Part shown: positions 30,148 through 42,611 of the stretch, piece by piece
Numbering within the stretch: the stretch's first letter is position 1
Layout of the letters: each line of letters opens with the position of its first letter
Assembly (NCBI GenBank): GCA_035578175.1
Contig: JAQMRL010000006.1
Coordinates: 65,580,001 to 65,644,000, forward strand
Reading direction: 5' to 3'
Length of the DNA: 64,000 nt
Origin: Catonia carolina
Lineage: Eukaryota; Arthropoda; Insecta; Hemiptera; Achilidae
Translations under genes and position numbers: made by a program
Notes under the pieces: generated by a model
What the model was told of the DNA's origin: nothing
What the model saw: only the letters and a program-made list of their open reading frames with translations
The model's database searches: none

Positions 30148-32532
30148 GCCCATAACAAGCTGGTGGAGTGATTAAATTATTTACACTCTCATCTGCTAGT
30201 TCCAGGGATACAAAAATTTTATTTCTTATCACATGGTCAGCCAATTATATAAATCATTTGTAACCCCTTTTGTTCGAGCGAAACCAAAACGCCACGAAAC
30301 AAAATTGGCACTGGGGAACAAATAAACTCCAACAGGAGAGACTGCGGTGATGTGATGTTAAAATAAATCGAGAAAAATAAAATAGTAAAAATATTTAATA
30401 AAATGTTGAAAGTATAGAAATACATAAAGAATTACAGTTACAAGTAAATTATTATTTAACGGAAAAGTTACACAAGCGCATAAATGATTTTAAAAAAAAC
30501 ATAAATAGCCAAATTTTTATAAAAGACAAAACTCTCAAAAAATATAAATATATATATATAATACTTTATACTGGATCCAGATAAAAAAATAATTTCATTA
30601 AAGAAGGTTGATAATTAATAATAAATATTATTATAAAAATGAAACAATAGATTAAATATTTAATTTGAATAGGCCTTTTAAGTAACAAATTGATAAAGTT
30701 AAAATAATTTAAATTTATAAGCAATCATAATTAAATTGGCTTTAAGAGAAAAATATAGATAATAAAATAAGTTATTATTTTATTTTATAAGAATTGCTTT
30801 TTTTTAAATTAACAAAAGCCAGTTAGATAAAAACCAAATACAAATTTCAAAAATATAGAACATAATTTTTATTAATAATGTTTTATCCAAAAGAAAATTT
30901 ATGTAAAAAAATTAAAAAGTAAGAAGTATGGAAACTGATTAACTCCACACTATACCATGCTTAGCAGCATACTTTAATAGTATTAAGTAAAAAACATATT
31001 ATCACAAGTTACAACTTAAAGATGAGATTTTTGTTTTATTGTAAAAAAATAATTTTATATAACGGATGCTTCTAGATGGATTTTTAAAGAAAGGTCGAAT
31101 CATATCGCCGACAAGAAGTTTTCGGGTTACGAAAAGCAAATTCATAGCGGATACCATTTGCCCCAAACAGGATTTCATTAATTTTCGAACAGGTTAGCAT
31201 TTGTCTGGACTTGAAATAGGATCCATCTCAAACAGATTTAAATCATTCCCAAACTGGGTGAAAGCAGCCCCACACTGGGTCCCTGCAAAGAGCAGAAAAA
31301 CCAGGACTTAGAAAATGAGGGCTACCCCAAAACACGAAAATAAAAAGGTAGTTAAATCCCATAGGCTCAACTAGAAAAGTTCGCTTTAAGAAAAGCATTT
31401 AAAAAAATTTAAAATAAAAATTTAAAATACCCAAAGGGTTTACAAAATTTACAAAATTTAAATTTAACATTTTCAGCTTCAATGGGTTTTAACTACAAAT
31501 AGAAAGAGATAAACTTACCGGAACTCGGGAAAGCAAAATGGTCAAGACAAACAGCTACATAACGCACCCCGAAAAAACTTAAAAATAATTACGGCATCAA
31601 TACCAAAAACACGTCCGACGACATGACCAATTTGCAGCAAGAAGAACGAGAGACGCAAATATTACTTAAAAGGAAAACTCGGGCCTGACGTCACGGGTCC
31701 CCTCCAACAAGGGAAACAAGAAAGGAAAACATGATAGAAAGAAGAAGAATAACCGATACGGCAGATAAAACAGATGACAGCGAACGGTAAAGCAAAAGCC
31801 TAAAAGAGCAAATCAATTAAGAGATAACTAATTAACGTCGGCAGAGCAGATAACGAAAATTAAAACTATTAGAACAATGCAAGGAAAATTAATTTAAAAA
31901 TAAATTGTAACATTGAAAAATAAATGTTACACATTTAAGAACAGAAGAGGTAGTGGTGTAAAATACACTAGTCAAAGTTATTTCTTCTGAGAGTGATGAA
32001 TTTAATTATACAGCCAGACCGTGTGGTGAATGAAGTGAAGGTGTCATTTGCAGGGCGGAAAGTAGATGCTTTTCGGAGGACCTGGCAAGCTAATAAGCAT
32101 ACTTTTTTCACTTAGTGAGGAAGGCATTGGTAAACCACCTCACTCCTTGTTGGAAGGCATTGGTAAACCACCTCACTCCTTGTTTTAAAACGTCCTATTT
32201 GTGTCGATAATCAAATCATTTGATGAGCTAATTTTAATAATAGTGGAAAGAAGTGGAATACACGTTTGACTGTAATTAAGTAGGAAAATGGAAATAAGTA
32301 TATAAAATAAACTTTATTTTAAAAATTTTGATTTAAAATAACAATGTTCAATCCCAGTTTTCGCCGTTATAATTGCATATATAAACGATCTGCACGTCAT
32401 CATCATAGAGTAACTGTAAACAAAAACAAAAAAATCTTAACGACACTTATAACGGCATCTCACTCCTCGTTTTACTTAGTAAACCCTCTAGAAGTTCAAC
32501 CCACACTTTTGGCTGATGACCTGAACAACAAA
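30148..32532 (+). mobile_element. SINE-like family S, copy 2, broken into three pieces
   Basis: The pieces are 30148-30258, 31932-32187 and 32459-32532. They are in order and together cover the family consensus. The first gap is a probable solo LTR with CATT duplicated. The second is about 270 bp (32188-32458) flanked by near-identical CTCACTCCTTGTTTT / CTCACTCCTCGTTTT. Within the middle piece a 31-bp segment starting GAAGGCATTGGTAAACC is tandemly duplicated. Confidence 0.8.
30259..31931. mobile_element. Probable solo LTR (1673 bp)
   Basis: It starts TGTAACCCC and ends ATGTTACA, with TG...CA termini forming a 6-bp inverted repeat. CATT is duplicated at 30255-30258 and 31932-31935. No coding frame of note and no internal direct repeat of the ends was seen, so a solo LTR of a large-LTR element fits best. 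Orientation is unknown. Confidence 0.7.
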
Positions 32533-33385
32533 AGAGAATTGGCAGTAAAAATTTAATAATCTATAGTATTACAAAAACAGAAAACATAAGAGGATATTGA
32601 TATGAAACTGACTTTGTCCAGAGGTCGTATTTTGATCAGTTCTGTAGAGTAACATTTAACTGTACTCTTATTTAATCAGATGTGTATTTGTTAGTTTAAA
32701 TAATGATTTGAATCGATTCGATTTAAAAGATAATAGGACAAAGTTAACTTTCAAATTTATTAAGTAAATTGTATTTTAATTCGCCAGCTTTTGTCACGTT
32801 GCATTTTACCGAAGAATAAATAAGTTTCAAGTATTAAGTAAGTAAGTAAATAAGTAAGTATCGGTCGGTATTGTAATAGAAAAAGGAGAAGAGGTCAAAA
32901 CAAGCAGAAGAGGAGTGCAGTTCTGGTACATAGTAGTCGGTTGCAGTATTAGCCTACGGGCTACTTCTGAAGTTACTTATAAACTATTTACTGTGGTAGA
33001 TCCAATATTAGATACGCAACACTTTGTATGGTAATATTAGGCGTGATTGAATTGATTACAGCAATTCTAATCTGTGGTTTTCTTCTTATTCTAAATCCAC
33101 TGCTACTCTTTCCTATTGATAAATATTTACACAAGCCGGACACTTGTAATATTCTAATTACTATATAATATAAATAAACTACACGAATAATTTACCAGAG
33201 AATATTCAGACGGTTTGTTTATCTATATATGTTTTTGTTTATTAAAATTCCCGGTTTGTTCTAATGTCTGGAACATCAGACAAATTAAAAATATATCTTT
33301 ATAACATAAAAACACTGGAATTAAATATGATAAATTAAATCTATTTTTTTCATCCGTCTCTCAACTCATTTGATGCAGTTCTCCA
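32533..33385. other. No gene seen
   Basis: AT-rich sequence with a (TAAG)n tract at about 32836-32866. Confidence 0.45.
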
Positions 33386-33527
33386 AATCAATCTTCAGAA
33401 TATTGTCTCCAGTTTGGCTTCCGTTCTAACCATTCTACAATTCACCAACTGCATAGAGTGGTGAATTACGTTGCTGGAGCTCTAAAACGTAAAGGGTTTG
33501 CCGCAGGTGTTTTTCTCGATATAAGCC
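33386..33527 (+). pseudogene. Small LINE RT fragment
   Basis: It encodes FGFRSNHSTIHQLHRVVNYV and then AGALKRKGFAAGVFLDISQ, the RT segment around the first catalytic Asp (FLDIS). It is nearly the same as the minus-strand fragment at 34671-34943 but in the opposite orientation. Confidence 0.75.
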
Positions 33528-33639
33528 AAAGAATAAAGAGTTTTTTAATCTTGCAGAAGTTGTTTTATGTTTATATATACCTCCAACACTACAATTTTTG
33601 TAATTTGCTTTAAAAGTTTAATTTTTTTCATATCTATTT

Positions 33640-33794
33640 AGGAAATTCACATCTGTTGGAAACAATTAGTGAATGTGATAACACAAAATTTAGGAACATG
33701 GTAAACATGGTAAATAAACGTGAGTGGAGACACAGTCTAGCGACAAAACTCCGACGTGTAGCACTAAGTGCAGCATTTAGAACACTGTAATGGA
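33640..33794. repeat. Inverted repeat partner X
   Basis: It is complementary to about 35268-35433 at perhaps 80 percent. The block from TCTATTTAGGAAATTCA to GCATTTAGAACACTGTAATGG is shared. In this copy a frame reads ECDNTKFRNMVNMVNKREW, then RHSLATKLRRVALSAAFRTL and a stop. The protein is not recognised. Confidence 0.65.
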
Positions 33795-33799
33795 TTGTC

Positions 33800-34943
33800 A
33801 ATTACAGCACTACGTTCATAGATAAGGTCCCGACTCAATCGACGTTTTGGACGTCGTCTTATTTCATTGTTTGGGAGAGTCTGTGTAGCCAGAGATCAAT
33901 GGGTTATGGTGGTTCACGGGTTTTTTCCTAAATTTTGTATTTAGTTTTAAGAAAACGTCATTTATGTAGGGTACGTTTAGGTCTGAGTGTAGCGTTTTAT
34001 TAGTTACATAATATGGGGCGTTAACTATCCTCCGTAAAAGCATTGATTGGAAACGCTGATTTTTTGCTAATACCGATGGTTTTGCACAGCAGTAAAGCTG
34101 TCTGGCATAGCTCCATATTGGTTGAAGGTAGGAGCTGTAAATGGTTCATTTGGATGTAGTTGGTAACTTGGATTTGCGTGAAAGAAATATGTACAACTGT
34201 TTGAACTTGTCCTGGAGTGCCTTTCTCGTTTTATTCACGTGCAAATTCCAAGTGAGCCTCTTATCTAGATATAAACCTAGATAACGGATAGATTCAGAAG
34301 TGTGAAATTGAGTGTCATGATGATACAAAGGAGGAAAACTCGTTTACGCAGGGTAAATATAACGTGATACGTTTTTGTAGTGTTGACTTTGATCCGCCAT
34401 TTGGTAAGCCATGATTTTAGGCGAGAAATTTGCTGTTGAAGGACATACGTTACTTGAGCGGGGTTATCGGCAGAGTACAATATTACAGTATCATCCGCGT
34501 ACAAAGCAAGGAGTGTATGTGGATGGGACGGTACATCGGATGTGTAAATAAAATATAAAAGTGGTGCCAAGATAGATCCCTTAGGTACTCCAGCTAGTAG
34601 TGGGTAGTAATGAGAATCAGCATTTTTTCAGAGATATAGAAGAAACGGTCCATCAAAAAGGACTGAATTATTAAATAGTAATGGGATGGAATAGTCTAAC
34701 TCTTAATTTAGCGAGCAGGAAGCTGTGCCAATTCCGATCAAAGACTTGGCTTATATTGAAAAAAACACCTGCGGCAAACTCTTTACGTTCGAGAGCTCCA
34801 GCAACGTAATTCACCACTCTATGCAGTTGGTGAATTGTAGAATTGTTCGAACGGAATCCAAACTGATGATTAGGAATTATATGATCAGTTAATGGCAGTA
34901 GTCGTTTCAGAAGTAGTTCGAAAATTTTGGAGCAAACTGGCAA
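33800..34943 (-). pseudogene. Jockey-type LINE RT, C-terminal half
   Basis: The minus-strand order is CSKIFELLLKRLLPL, HQFGFRSNNSTIHQLHR, FDRNWH, APLLYFIYTSDVP, ALYADDTVIL (intact YADD), SWLTKWRIKVNTTKT, YLGLYLDKRLTWNLHV, then NAPYYVTNKTLHSDL and NHHNPLI near the C-terminus. Several frameshifts and stops occur. The 5' half is missing. It is a dead, 5'-truncated Jockey-group LINE. Confidence 0.82.
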
Positions 34944-35765
34944 TAGGCTAATCGGACGATAGGAGATTAATTAAATTACGAAATTATTATCTCAAATAGA
35001 CATGTGTGTCTGTACGCGAATGATTGTCTTAGAATGACGGGAAAGATTGGTTGGTTTATAAGAAACAGAGAAATTTAAAAAAAATATTTTCAACAAGATA
35101 ATGGAACCGAAAATTGTAGACGGACAGTAATAAATTTACGAGGTCGAGAAGAACTGTACAAGGAAAATGAACGATCAGTAAACGAAGGTCTGAATTTTTT
35201 GGGCACCGGTAGTAGAATAGATGACAAACCAAATTTTTTGACCCTAAACAATAACGCTAAGCTGTCCCATTACAGTGTTCTAAATGCTACACTTAATGCT
35301 ACACTTATCTATTCACGTCGGAGTTCTGTCACTGGACTGTGTCTCCACTCACGTTTATTTACCATGTTAATTTTTCCAAATTTTGTGTTATCACATTCAC
35401 TGATTGTTTACAACAGATTATGAATTTCCTAAATAGAAAAAAATCATCAATTTAAATAAAAATTCATTATGAGTTAAAATACATGTCGTGTCTTAGTTCT
35501 ATTTACTTATCATCAACCAAAGAATTTCACATAATCTGGATCCAAGAAGAAATCGTGTATTGTCTGCAATAATCAAAAATCATACAGAAACAACGCTGGT
35601 GAGTACTGTCTTCTGCAAGATAAATAATAAAATATTAACATATTTATCAAATATTTTTATTAAACTCATTGTAAAGAAACATTTATTTAAAATATTTATA
35701 TGTGTAAATAAAGAAATTTTAAAACAATATATATTTATTAAGAAATTTGCGACATTTCAATCTGT
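34944..35765. other. No gene; includes inverted repeat partner X' (35268-35433)
   Basis: AT-rich sequence. Only the X' block pairs with 33640-33794. The surrounding DNA is not recognised. Confidence 0.5.
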
Positions 35766-35868
35766 TTAAGATGTTTTTGGCTATCAGCCGATTCTGATTA
35801 AACCTCTAAAGATTTTACTAAGTAAAACGAGGCGTGAGGTATTTTACCAGAGGCTTCCTCACTTTTCC
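35766..35868 (-). mobile_element. SINE-like family S fragment
   Basis: It contains only the 3' tail region of the family (GGCTATCAGCCGATTCTGATT to GGCTTCCTCAC) and is diverged. Confidence 0.65.
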
Positions 35869-36339
35869 TAAGATACTATATGAAAACAAAAAGTAATTTT
35901 TCTAACAAAAACTCACATTCATAGAATTAGAAGCCCACTAAATAGGACTGATGAAATTCATATTTTCAAAATTCTGAATCACTAGATAAAATCATGCTAA
36001 AACCGTCTAAAAATGATTATTCTTATATTTTTTTTATTTTGTAACAGTGTATTTCTCTTACAAACAGTTTATAAATACAAAAACTTTAAGCAAAGACTAG
36101 AAAATCTAATAATGTCCTCAGAATTAAAATAAAAACCACACTCAGTAGTGTGTTTCAACAAGACTAAATGTGAAGAAAAATATATACATGTACAAAACTA
36201 AACTTGATGAACTGAGAATCAACATCTTCAAACACAAAGTTGTTGAAGCTGGAGATGATGACGATTATAGAAATTATAACGATGCCTATTATGAGATGAC
36301 GATGGTTAGTAGTTGAAGAAGAAAATGAGTTTGATGATT
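35869..36339. other. No gene seen
   Basis: AT-rich sequence. CACACTCAGTAGTGTG at about 36140 is a short dyad. Confidence 0.4.
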
Positions 36340-36883
36340 AACAAAATCGTAGAGGTAAGTCTAGTGTTTTAAAACGTTTCAGTCTGTGAGTATCTTCGCT
36401 GTTGTCGAGGAGGTTAATCGCTAATGGATTCTAATGGTTCTCTAGTTTTTGGTAAACATATTTCGCTATGTTGTTTAATTTTTTCTTTTATGAAGGGCAG
36501 GTTTAGGTCATTGTGTAGTTCTGTATATCATTGTTTACGTACCATGGGGCTGCAGTGATTAGTCTCAGGCATTTTGATTGGAAGAGCTGCAGTATTTCTT
36601 TATTTGATAAACTAGCTGTATTCCATAGATCTAACCTATAAGTATTACTTTGTATACAAGTACTTTTTTCAAGGGAGAGTTGAGATTTACTGCCTAAGAG
36701 CCAGAACAGTTGACGTAACTTCAGCCCAAGTTGCTTCCGTTTCGTCCATATAAACCTATGACTTCTCCACGTGAGTCTTCGATCTAGATGCAAACCCAAA
36801 TATTTAAATTCCTCCTTCTGGGGGATTACTTTACCGTTCCAGCTGGCCAGCTGGAAATTTTTATAAATGATTATAAATAACAA
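36340..36883 (-). pseudogene. Jockey-type LINE C-terminal fragment
   Basis: The minus strand gives FKYLGLHLDRRLTWRSH, LRQLFWLLGSKSQLSLEKS, KCLRLITAAPWYVNNDIQ and, after frame changes, NPLAINLLDNS...RLKRFKTLDL. This is the RT thumb and C-terminus of a Jockey-group LINE, different in sequence from the copy at 33800-34943. Confidence 0.75.
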
Positions 36884-37195
36884 ATGATATTTTACTAAAT
36901 ATTAAAACTTGTAAAAATTATGTAAATAAAGAAGTTTTGTTGAAAATACTCGTACGTGCAGTTGTTTTGATTTATTTCCATGAGTCTAATAAATAATTTG
37001 CACACCTCTGTAAATATTTGAAACTTAAATATTTGGAACTTGAGAGAGTGGTTTAATGTAGGGTCATCTGATCTCTTCAGGGCTGTGGCTTCCAAAGTTA
37101 AAATAGCAATGATGATAGCCAACTCCGAAATGGAGATGGTACATGAAGAAGAGAAGTAAATATTTGAAAATATTCTCGGCAAACCTGTAATAAGT
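36884..37195. other. No gene seen
   Basis: AT-rich spacer between a LINE fragment and a family S copy. Confidence 0.4.
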
Positions 37196-37602
37196 AATGT
37201 TATCGTTGTAATGGTCAACAGCTGAAAGGCTGGTTTGAACTTCTAGAGGTTTTACTAAGTTGAAACGAGGAGTAAGACAGTTTAGTATTGCCATGCTTAC
37301 TGAGTTGAATGAATATCCTAAGGCCTAACAATATGCCAGACCCTCCGAAAAGTACCCACTTTCCACCCTGCAAATGACACTTTCAATTCACAACAGGGTC
37401 AGGCTGTATAGTGAAATTCAATACTTTCAGAAGAGATAACTCTGACTAGTATATTTTACACCTCTACTTCTTTTATTCTTAAATAATTCAGACATATAAT
37501 TGGCTGATTATTTGATAAGAAACAGAACTATTTTTTGTAGCCCTGGAATTTTTAACAGATCGAGTGCAATTTATTTAACACTCCACCTGCCCGTTATGGG
37601 CA
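37196..37602 (-). mobile_element. SINE-like family S, copy 3
   Basis: Full-length but diverged. It starts CGTTATGGGCA on its far side and ends in the GTCAACAGCTGAAAGGCTGG hairpin region. The flanks TAATGTTA / TAATATTA may be a decayed target duplication. Confidence 0.75.
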
Positions 37603-37650
37603 ATAATATTAGCGGTCAGAAAAATATATGAACAATTTATAGTACAAAAG

Positions 37651-38565
37651 TCTGGTGTGAAACACTCACACAACTTTCTCTTGCCAATGTAAACAATTAA
37701 CAATAATAAAACATTACAAATTAACAAAAAACCAACCTCAATAAACATAACCTAATTTTAATCATGAGTGAAAGACGCAAAATGAAAATCAATCTCAGTT
37801 TGCCTTTAAAATACGGAAAATCACTTTTTCACACTAAACTAGGCACTGTACAAAAAAATGCTTTAAATAAAAGTTGTAGATCTTTTAATATCCTATAAAT
37901 TCGATTTTATAATTTTTTGTCATAAAATGCATACTAAGGCCGAAATCTTAAAAAAATCAATTTTTCACATGTTTTCGTGAGAAAAAAAACATAAAATTGC
38001 TAATTACCAGTAAACTAAGTGTTATACAAAAAAATGTTTGTAATTAAAGTTGTAGGATTTTAAATTCTCTACAACTTTTGTTATTGACATTTTTGCGCTG
38101 AAATGCATATTAAAGCCGCAATCTTAAAAAAACAGTTTTTTACGTGAAAACAGCCTCACCAAGAATTTCAACAAACATGGCGCCTACTCTATCTTGTAGA
38201 GCCTAAAAAATTTAGTAAATCTGGCGATCTTTAAAAAAATTCGTAACCAGTTTTTGAGATAATCACAAAAAAGTGAAAAATTACACGAATAAACTACTAC
38301 TTCCGGTTGACCGATTTTGATGAAACTGTTCATGTCGGGTCCGGTAGTGGTATGTAACTTAAGTTTTAAGTTTGTATGATGTTCCGTTCTTGAGATATTC
38401 TGTTCAGACACACACACACACACACAGACCAATCGCTAAAAACATGTTTTTTGGGTTCTGGGGGTCTGAAAACGTGTAGGTCCGGTGAAACTTGATTTCG
38501 AAAAATCTACATGAAAACAATACTTTTCTTTCCATATATTCATATAGGCAAGAGAAAGTAAAAAT
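37651..38565 (-). repeat. R repeat, copy 2 (full length)
   Basis: It runs from TCTGGTGTGAAACACTCACA to GGCAAGAGAAAGTAAAAATT. Subterminal ACTTTCTCTTGCC occurs at both ends in opposite orientation. One terminus can form the hairpin GTGTGAGTGTTTCACAC. Confidence 0.85.
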
Positions 38566-40513
38566 TAAACTATACAATATATTGGTGTATTATGGAAGTA
38601 AAAGTGTACTTACAGTATGTTAAAGGGCATTCAGCTTAGGAGAGATGTTCACTAATATTCATTCACTGAATCACAAGGAAACAACAAAGTAGATTAATTC
38701 TAATAGTGTCGTATACGATTCACTTGAAAATTAACAAATTTAGGTTGAGTTACATTGGAAGTTCTCATTTTTGCAACCAGATCCTTAATCCTTTTCAGAA
38801 GAAGAAACTGTGTCAGTACTTAGTGGTTTTTTTTCAAACCATGTCAACAATCTCTAGGGGAGTGGTTCTTCAGCTTGTGCAGGACCAGCGTAGTTGTTCT
38901 CTTATCTATTCTTTATCTTCCCAAAGAGTAGTATCTGTATCACTTCCACATTTCGGATCTTTTATAATTTTCTTGAGTATTTAATCTTTGCAATTTGAAG
39001 AGATGAGTAAATGAATGTGCTAAGAACATTTTTTTCAAAAATGAAATGGTAGATGATGGTAAGTGAAGAACATTTTTTTCAAAAATGAAATGGTAGATGA
39101 TGGTAAGTGATAATTTTTTTATGTAGAAAGTAATATTTCTTACATAAAATATTCTATATTATAGAATGCTGTATTCGTACTATTTAAGGTCATACTAATG
39201 GGTAAAGGAGTTGTTTACTGCTTACTTTTGTGTTTTTAGGAGAGATTACCATTAAGATTACTGACAATGTTACCAGAATGTATTACAAATACATAGACAT
39301 TTATGCTTATTTCCACAATGCTAGTTTGCTAGCACATAGGTGATGGTTCCATGGAGCTAATTAATTAATTCCAGTGCTCTAAAGACATACTTGTGTTGTG
39401 TATTGCTGTACATAGTACAGCTTAATACTTAATTTATACTATTTATATAATGTATCACTTTATATTATTACACTCTTTATGTAAGCCGTTTTAATTCTTT
39501 GTAAATTAATTATATTATATGTAGTAAAATAAACTACTGCAGTTTATTTATTTGTTTCAATTGCTTTTTTCTGTATATTTAACAAACTTATATAAATATA
39601 GACTTGTAGAATAGCAGTCTATCCTCTATTACATCGTTGATAGATGATTCCCATTTAAGTAGCCAATTGTTGTTAATTCAAGAAATAATTTTTAAAATAA
39701 TCAAAATTAAATAATTTCAATAGAATAAACAGTAATAAAATATATATATTAAGAAAATTTATGAGAAGGAAATTAAATATTAAAAGAAATTAATTCTAGA
39801 AACCAAATAGTTTAAATTTAATTAAGGAAAACAAAAGAAAGTATAACCTAATTAAATAAATAAAAAAAATAACTAAAGAAGATTAGTAAAAAACAAAAAA
39901 AAATCCAAGTATTTGTTGAACTAATTTAATGACTAATATTTTAAAATATGAAGAAAAGATTTGCATAATTTTGTCAATTTTTTTTTCTTAACGTTTATTA
40001 CAATTTCATTTACAATATCAATTTTGCATTCTTCATTTATTTCATTCATTCTTTACATTTTGGCGCCCAACGTGTGGCACGAAAGATTCAAAATTTGCGT
40101 AATTCATTAATCATTCTTTCATTCTACTCTAATTATGTTTCTTTTTTTTTTCGTGTGACACAACCATACAGACTTTAAATCAATTTAATAAACAATATTT
40201 GTTTAAAATTAACAATTAACTTAAAAAAAAAAAAAAAACAAAAAAAAAAAATACTGAAAATCACTCTTTCACGCTAAACCACCCATCTCCACCACCACCC
40301 AACAACCAAACCACTAAAAAAAAAAAAAATCTAATGATAACACCAAAACACAATAAACACAAACAACTAAATCCAACCACACACACACACACACACACAA
40401 CACCAAACACAAATAAAGAAAACCACAACTATCACAATCTGACCAAAGAAAACCAAACCTAAACCAATCCAAACCCCTTTTCTGAGTTGAAACACCTATT
40501 TAAATTTCTACTT
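38095..40513 (-). repeat. Right arm of the large inverted repeat
   Basis: Mirror image of 25818-28360. It carries the same LTR, primer-binding site (40061-40078, TGGCGCCCAACGTGTGGC) and leader. The two LTRs face away from each other and do not form one ordinary element. Confidence 0.92.
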
Positions 40514-41664
40514 TTCTGTAAATTTACTTACTAATATTTCCATTTTGAGTGCTTAGAATGTTATGACCAATTTTTTTTGCTGACGAGTATAATCTGTTTT
40601 TACTTACGAACATTTTACGAAATTATAGGCCTACTTCTTTTTTAGATTTTATAAAATAATACGTTGAAAATGGTTAGTAAATTTAAAAACAGTTTAGCTT
40701 ACTTATTTTTCTAAAGATTGTAGTGTTTTACAATATTATATGAATTTAGAAAAACTTGCTAAAACCAGATTTTTTTCAGTGGTGTGCTACAAAAAAGTAA
40801 GATATTCGCATTGGAATTCAAATGTAGTCTTATTACTTTGTCATAACAGCTATTTTTATTGATCTCATTGATCCGTGAAATAAAATTAAGTGTTTTACGC
40901 GTTACATGCCATAATATTTTCAGTTATTTTTACGCGTGTTTCAAATTAGTGTTAAAAAGTGTACTCCAACTGGATTTAATTAGCACCCAGTAATAGATTT
41001 GAATAGTTATTGTTAATTTTATACTTTTCTCTCATAACACCGATATAATACTATTAGCAATGTTTAGATTTTTACCTGAAGTAAACATAACAAAAGTACT
41101 AAAGTTGGTTGGTGTACCGTGGTGTTCTGCAACATTTAGCTAAAACTCTTCAATCTAAAAGTTTTATTCCATAATTCACAGCAAGGAATACATTAAATAA
41201 ATAATAGGCAAAACAGCGATATAACAAGAAATTATTTCTATAGAATTTCTTGTAAATTAGGGTAAAACAAGAGATGTTAAAAAATGAACAAAAATTTTAC
41301 TGACATGAAAAATTTAAAAAAAATTGAGTAGTCTACTTTTATGTTATTAGCAAACATAAATCCATGTATAGGTCCCAAATAAAAATACTCTATAAAAACA
41401 TAAGTAACTGAGGTGTAATGTAACTGAAGGAGCGGAGAACACGCCGCGGAGTCATCGCCTAGGCGGGAGGCGGGAATCCACACAGTAAATAACGCAGCCA
41501 GCCTACTTTTCTGCCTGATGGCTCCACACAAAAACTGGTATTGCCAAAGCATGCAATGATTAAAAACTAATAAATACCACTCACACATGTTATAAAAATA
41601 TATTAATTTCAAAATATGTAATAAAAAAGTTTTGGCCGACAGGTAAATATGCCTCATAATAGCT
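40514..41664. other. No gene seen
   Basis: AT-rich with a GC-rich island at about 41430-41480 (CGCCGCGGAGTCATCGCC). No reading frame or repeat partner was recognised. Confidence 0.45.
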
Positions 41665-41876
41665 GAGCATTAAATGTGTTAAAGTTTCAAGTTCGAACAA
41701 TTTTCCGTTCTTGAGATATTCTGTTTACACACATAGACCAATCGCTAAAAACATTTTTTTTGGGTTCAGGGTGTCTGAAAATGTGAAGATCTGGTAAAAA
41801 CTCGATTTCGAAAATCAGCATGAAAACAATACTTTTCTTCCTATATATTCATATAGGCAAGAGAAAGTAAAAATTA
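41665..41876 (-). repeat. R repeat, copy 3 (end fragment)
   Basis: Only the terminal part is present, from TTTCCGTTCTTGAGATATTC to AGGCAAGAGAAAGTAAAAA. Confidence 0.8.
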
Positions 41877-42064
41877 ATAAAACATTTTTTTACATTCAGC
41901 AAGAAACAAACTAATTTTTTGACCAGTAGTAACATTCGGTGTTGTTGAAACCATTGTTTGAAGCTTGAAAAACTTTACTCCAAAATGGAAAACGTGGTCT
42001 TGATGCAAGACTCTTATTAGAATGAAAATAAGACCTACCTTTAAAATGCTTTGGTGAATAGGTA

Positions 42065-42378
42065 TAGTCCAGCCTCTCTTAGCTTGCTCCTAATGTAAAC
42101 AAATAATGACGTCACTGAGCATGCGCATTATATCAAAATGTGTACACGCTGATTAAAAAGTAACAACAAAATACTTTTAAAAGTATTTTTCTTAATGAAA
42201 TTGTTAGGCCTACATCATATCATGACTGATGTTTTTAGTACTTTAAGTACTTATAATTTAAACAATAGTTAACTTAATAGGAATACGACATCTGTAAAGT
42301 CGCAGACTCTAGCGTGCACCCTGTAGTAGGTGGCTTTTGTTTGTTGACAGTAGGAGCAAACTAAGAACGGCTGAACTG
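42065..42378 (-). mobile_element. MITE family A, copy 3
   Basis: TA lies at 42063-42064 and 42379-42380. The paralogous promoter region at about 60733-60760 (GAATAGGTA...GACTCTTAGGAG) lacks the insert, so this insertion follows the zinc-finger gene duplication. Confidence 0.87.
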
Positions 42379-42611
42379 TAGGTGGCAATACTCTTAGGAG
42401 AGATATAAACCTGTAGAAGCAAATTTTTTTAACTTTTATATACAGCAATCAACATCATTACTTACCATGAAAATTAATAGTTAAAGTTGAACATACATAA
42501 TTGGACAGCTGAAAAAATTGTCCATGATGTTTTGCAGTACCGTAGCTGATATTGTTATAAAATGTAAAAACAATTCTCGGTTTTAATGTGCGATTTATCT
42601 CTTGTTTGTAG

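Noticed and set aside
26363..40078. A single LTR retrotransposon bounded by the two LTRs
   Set aside because: The LTRs are inverted to each other and the primer-binding sites face outward, so the spacer is not the element's interior.
41277..41657. Minus-strand 126-codon frame
   Set aside because: Hydrophobic, AT-driven composition with no domain and no supporting context. Recorded as non-coding.
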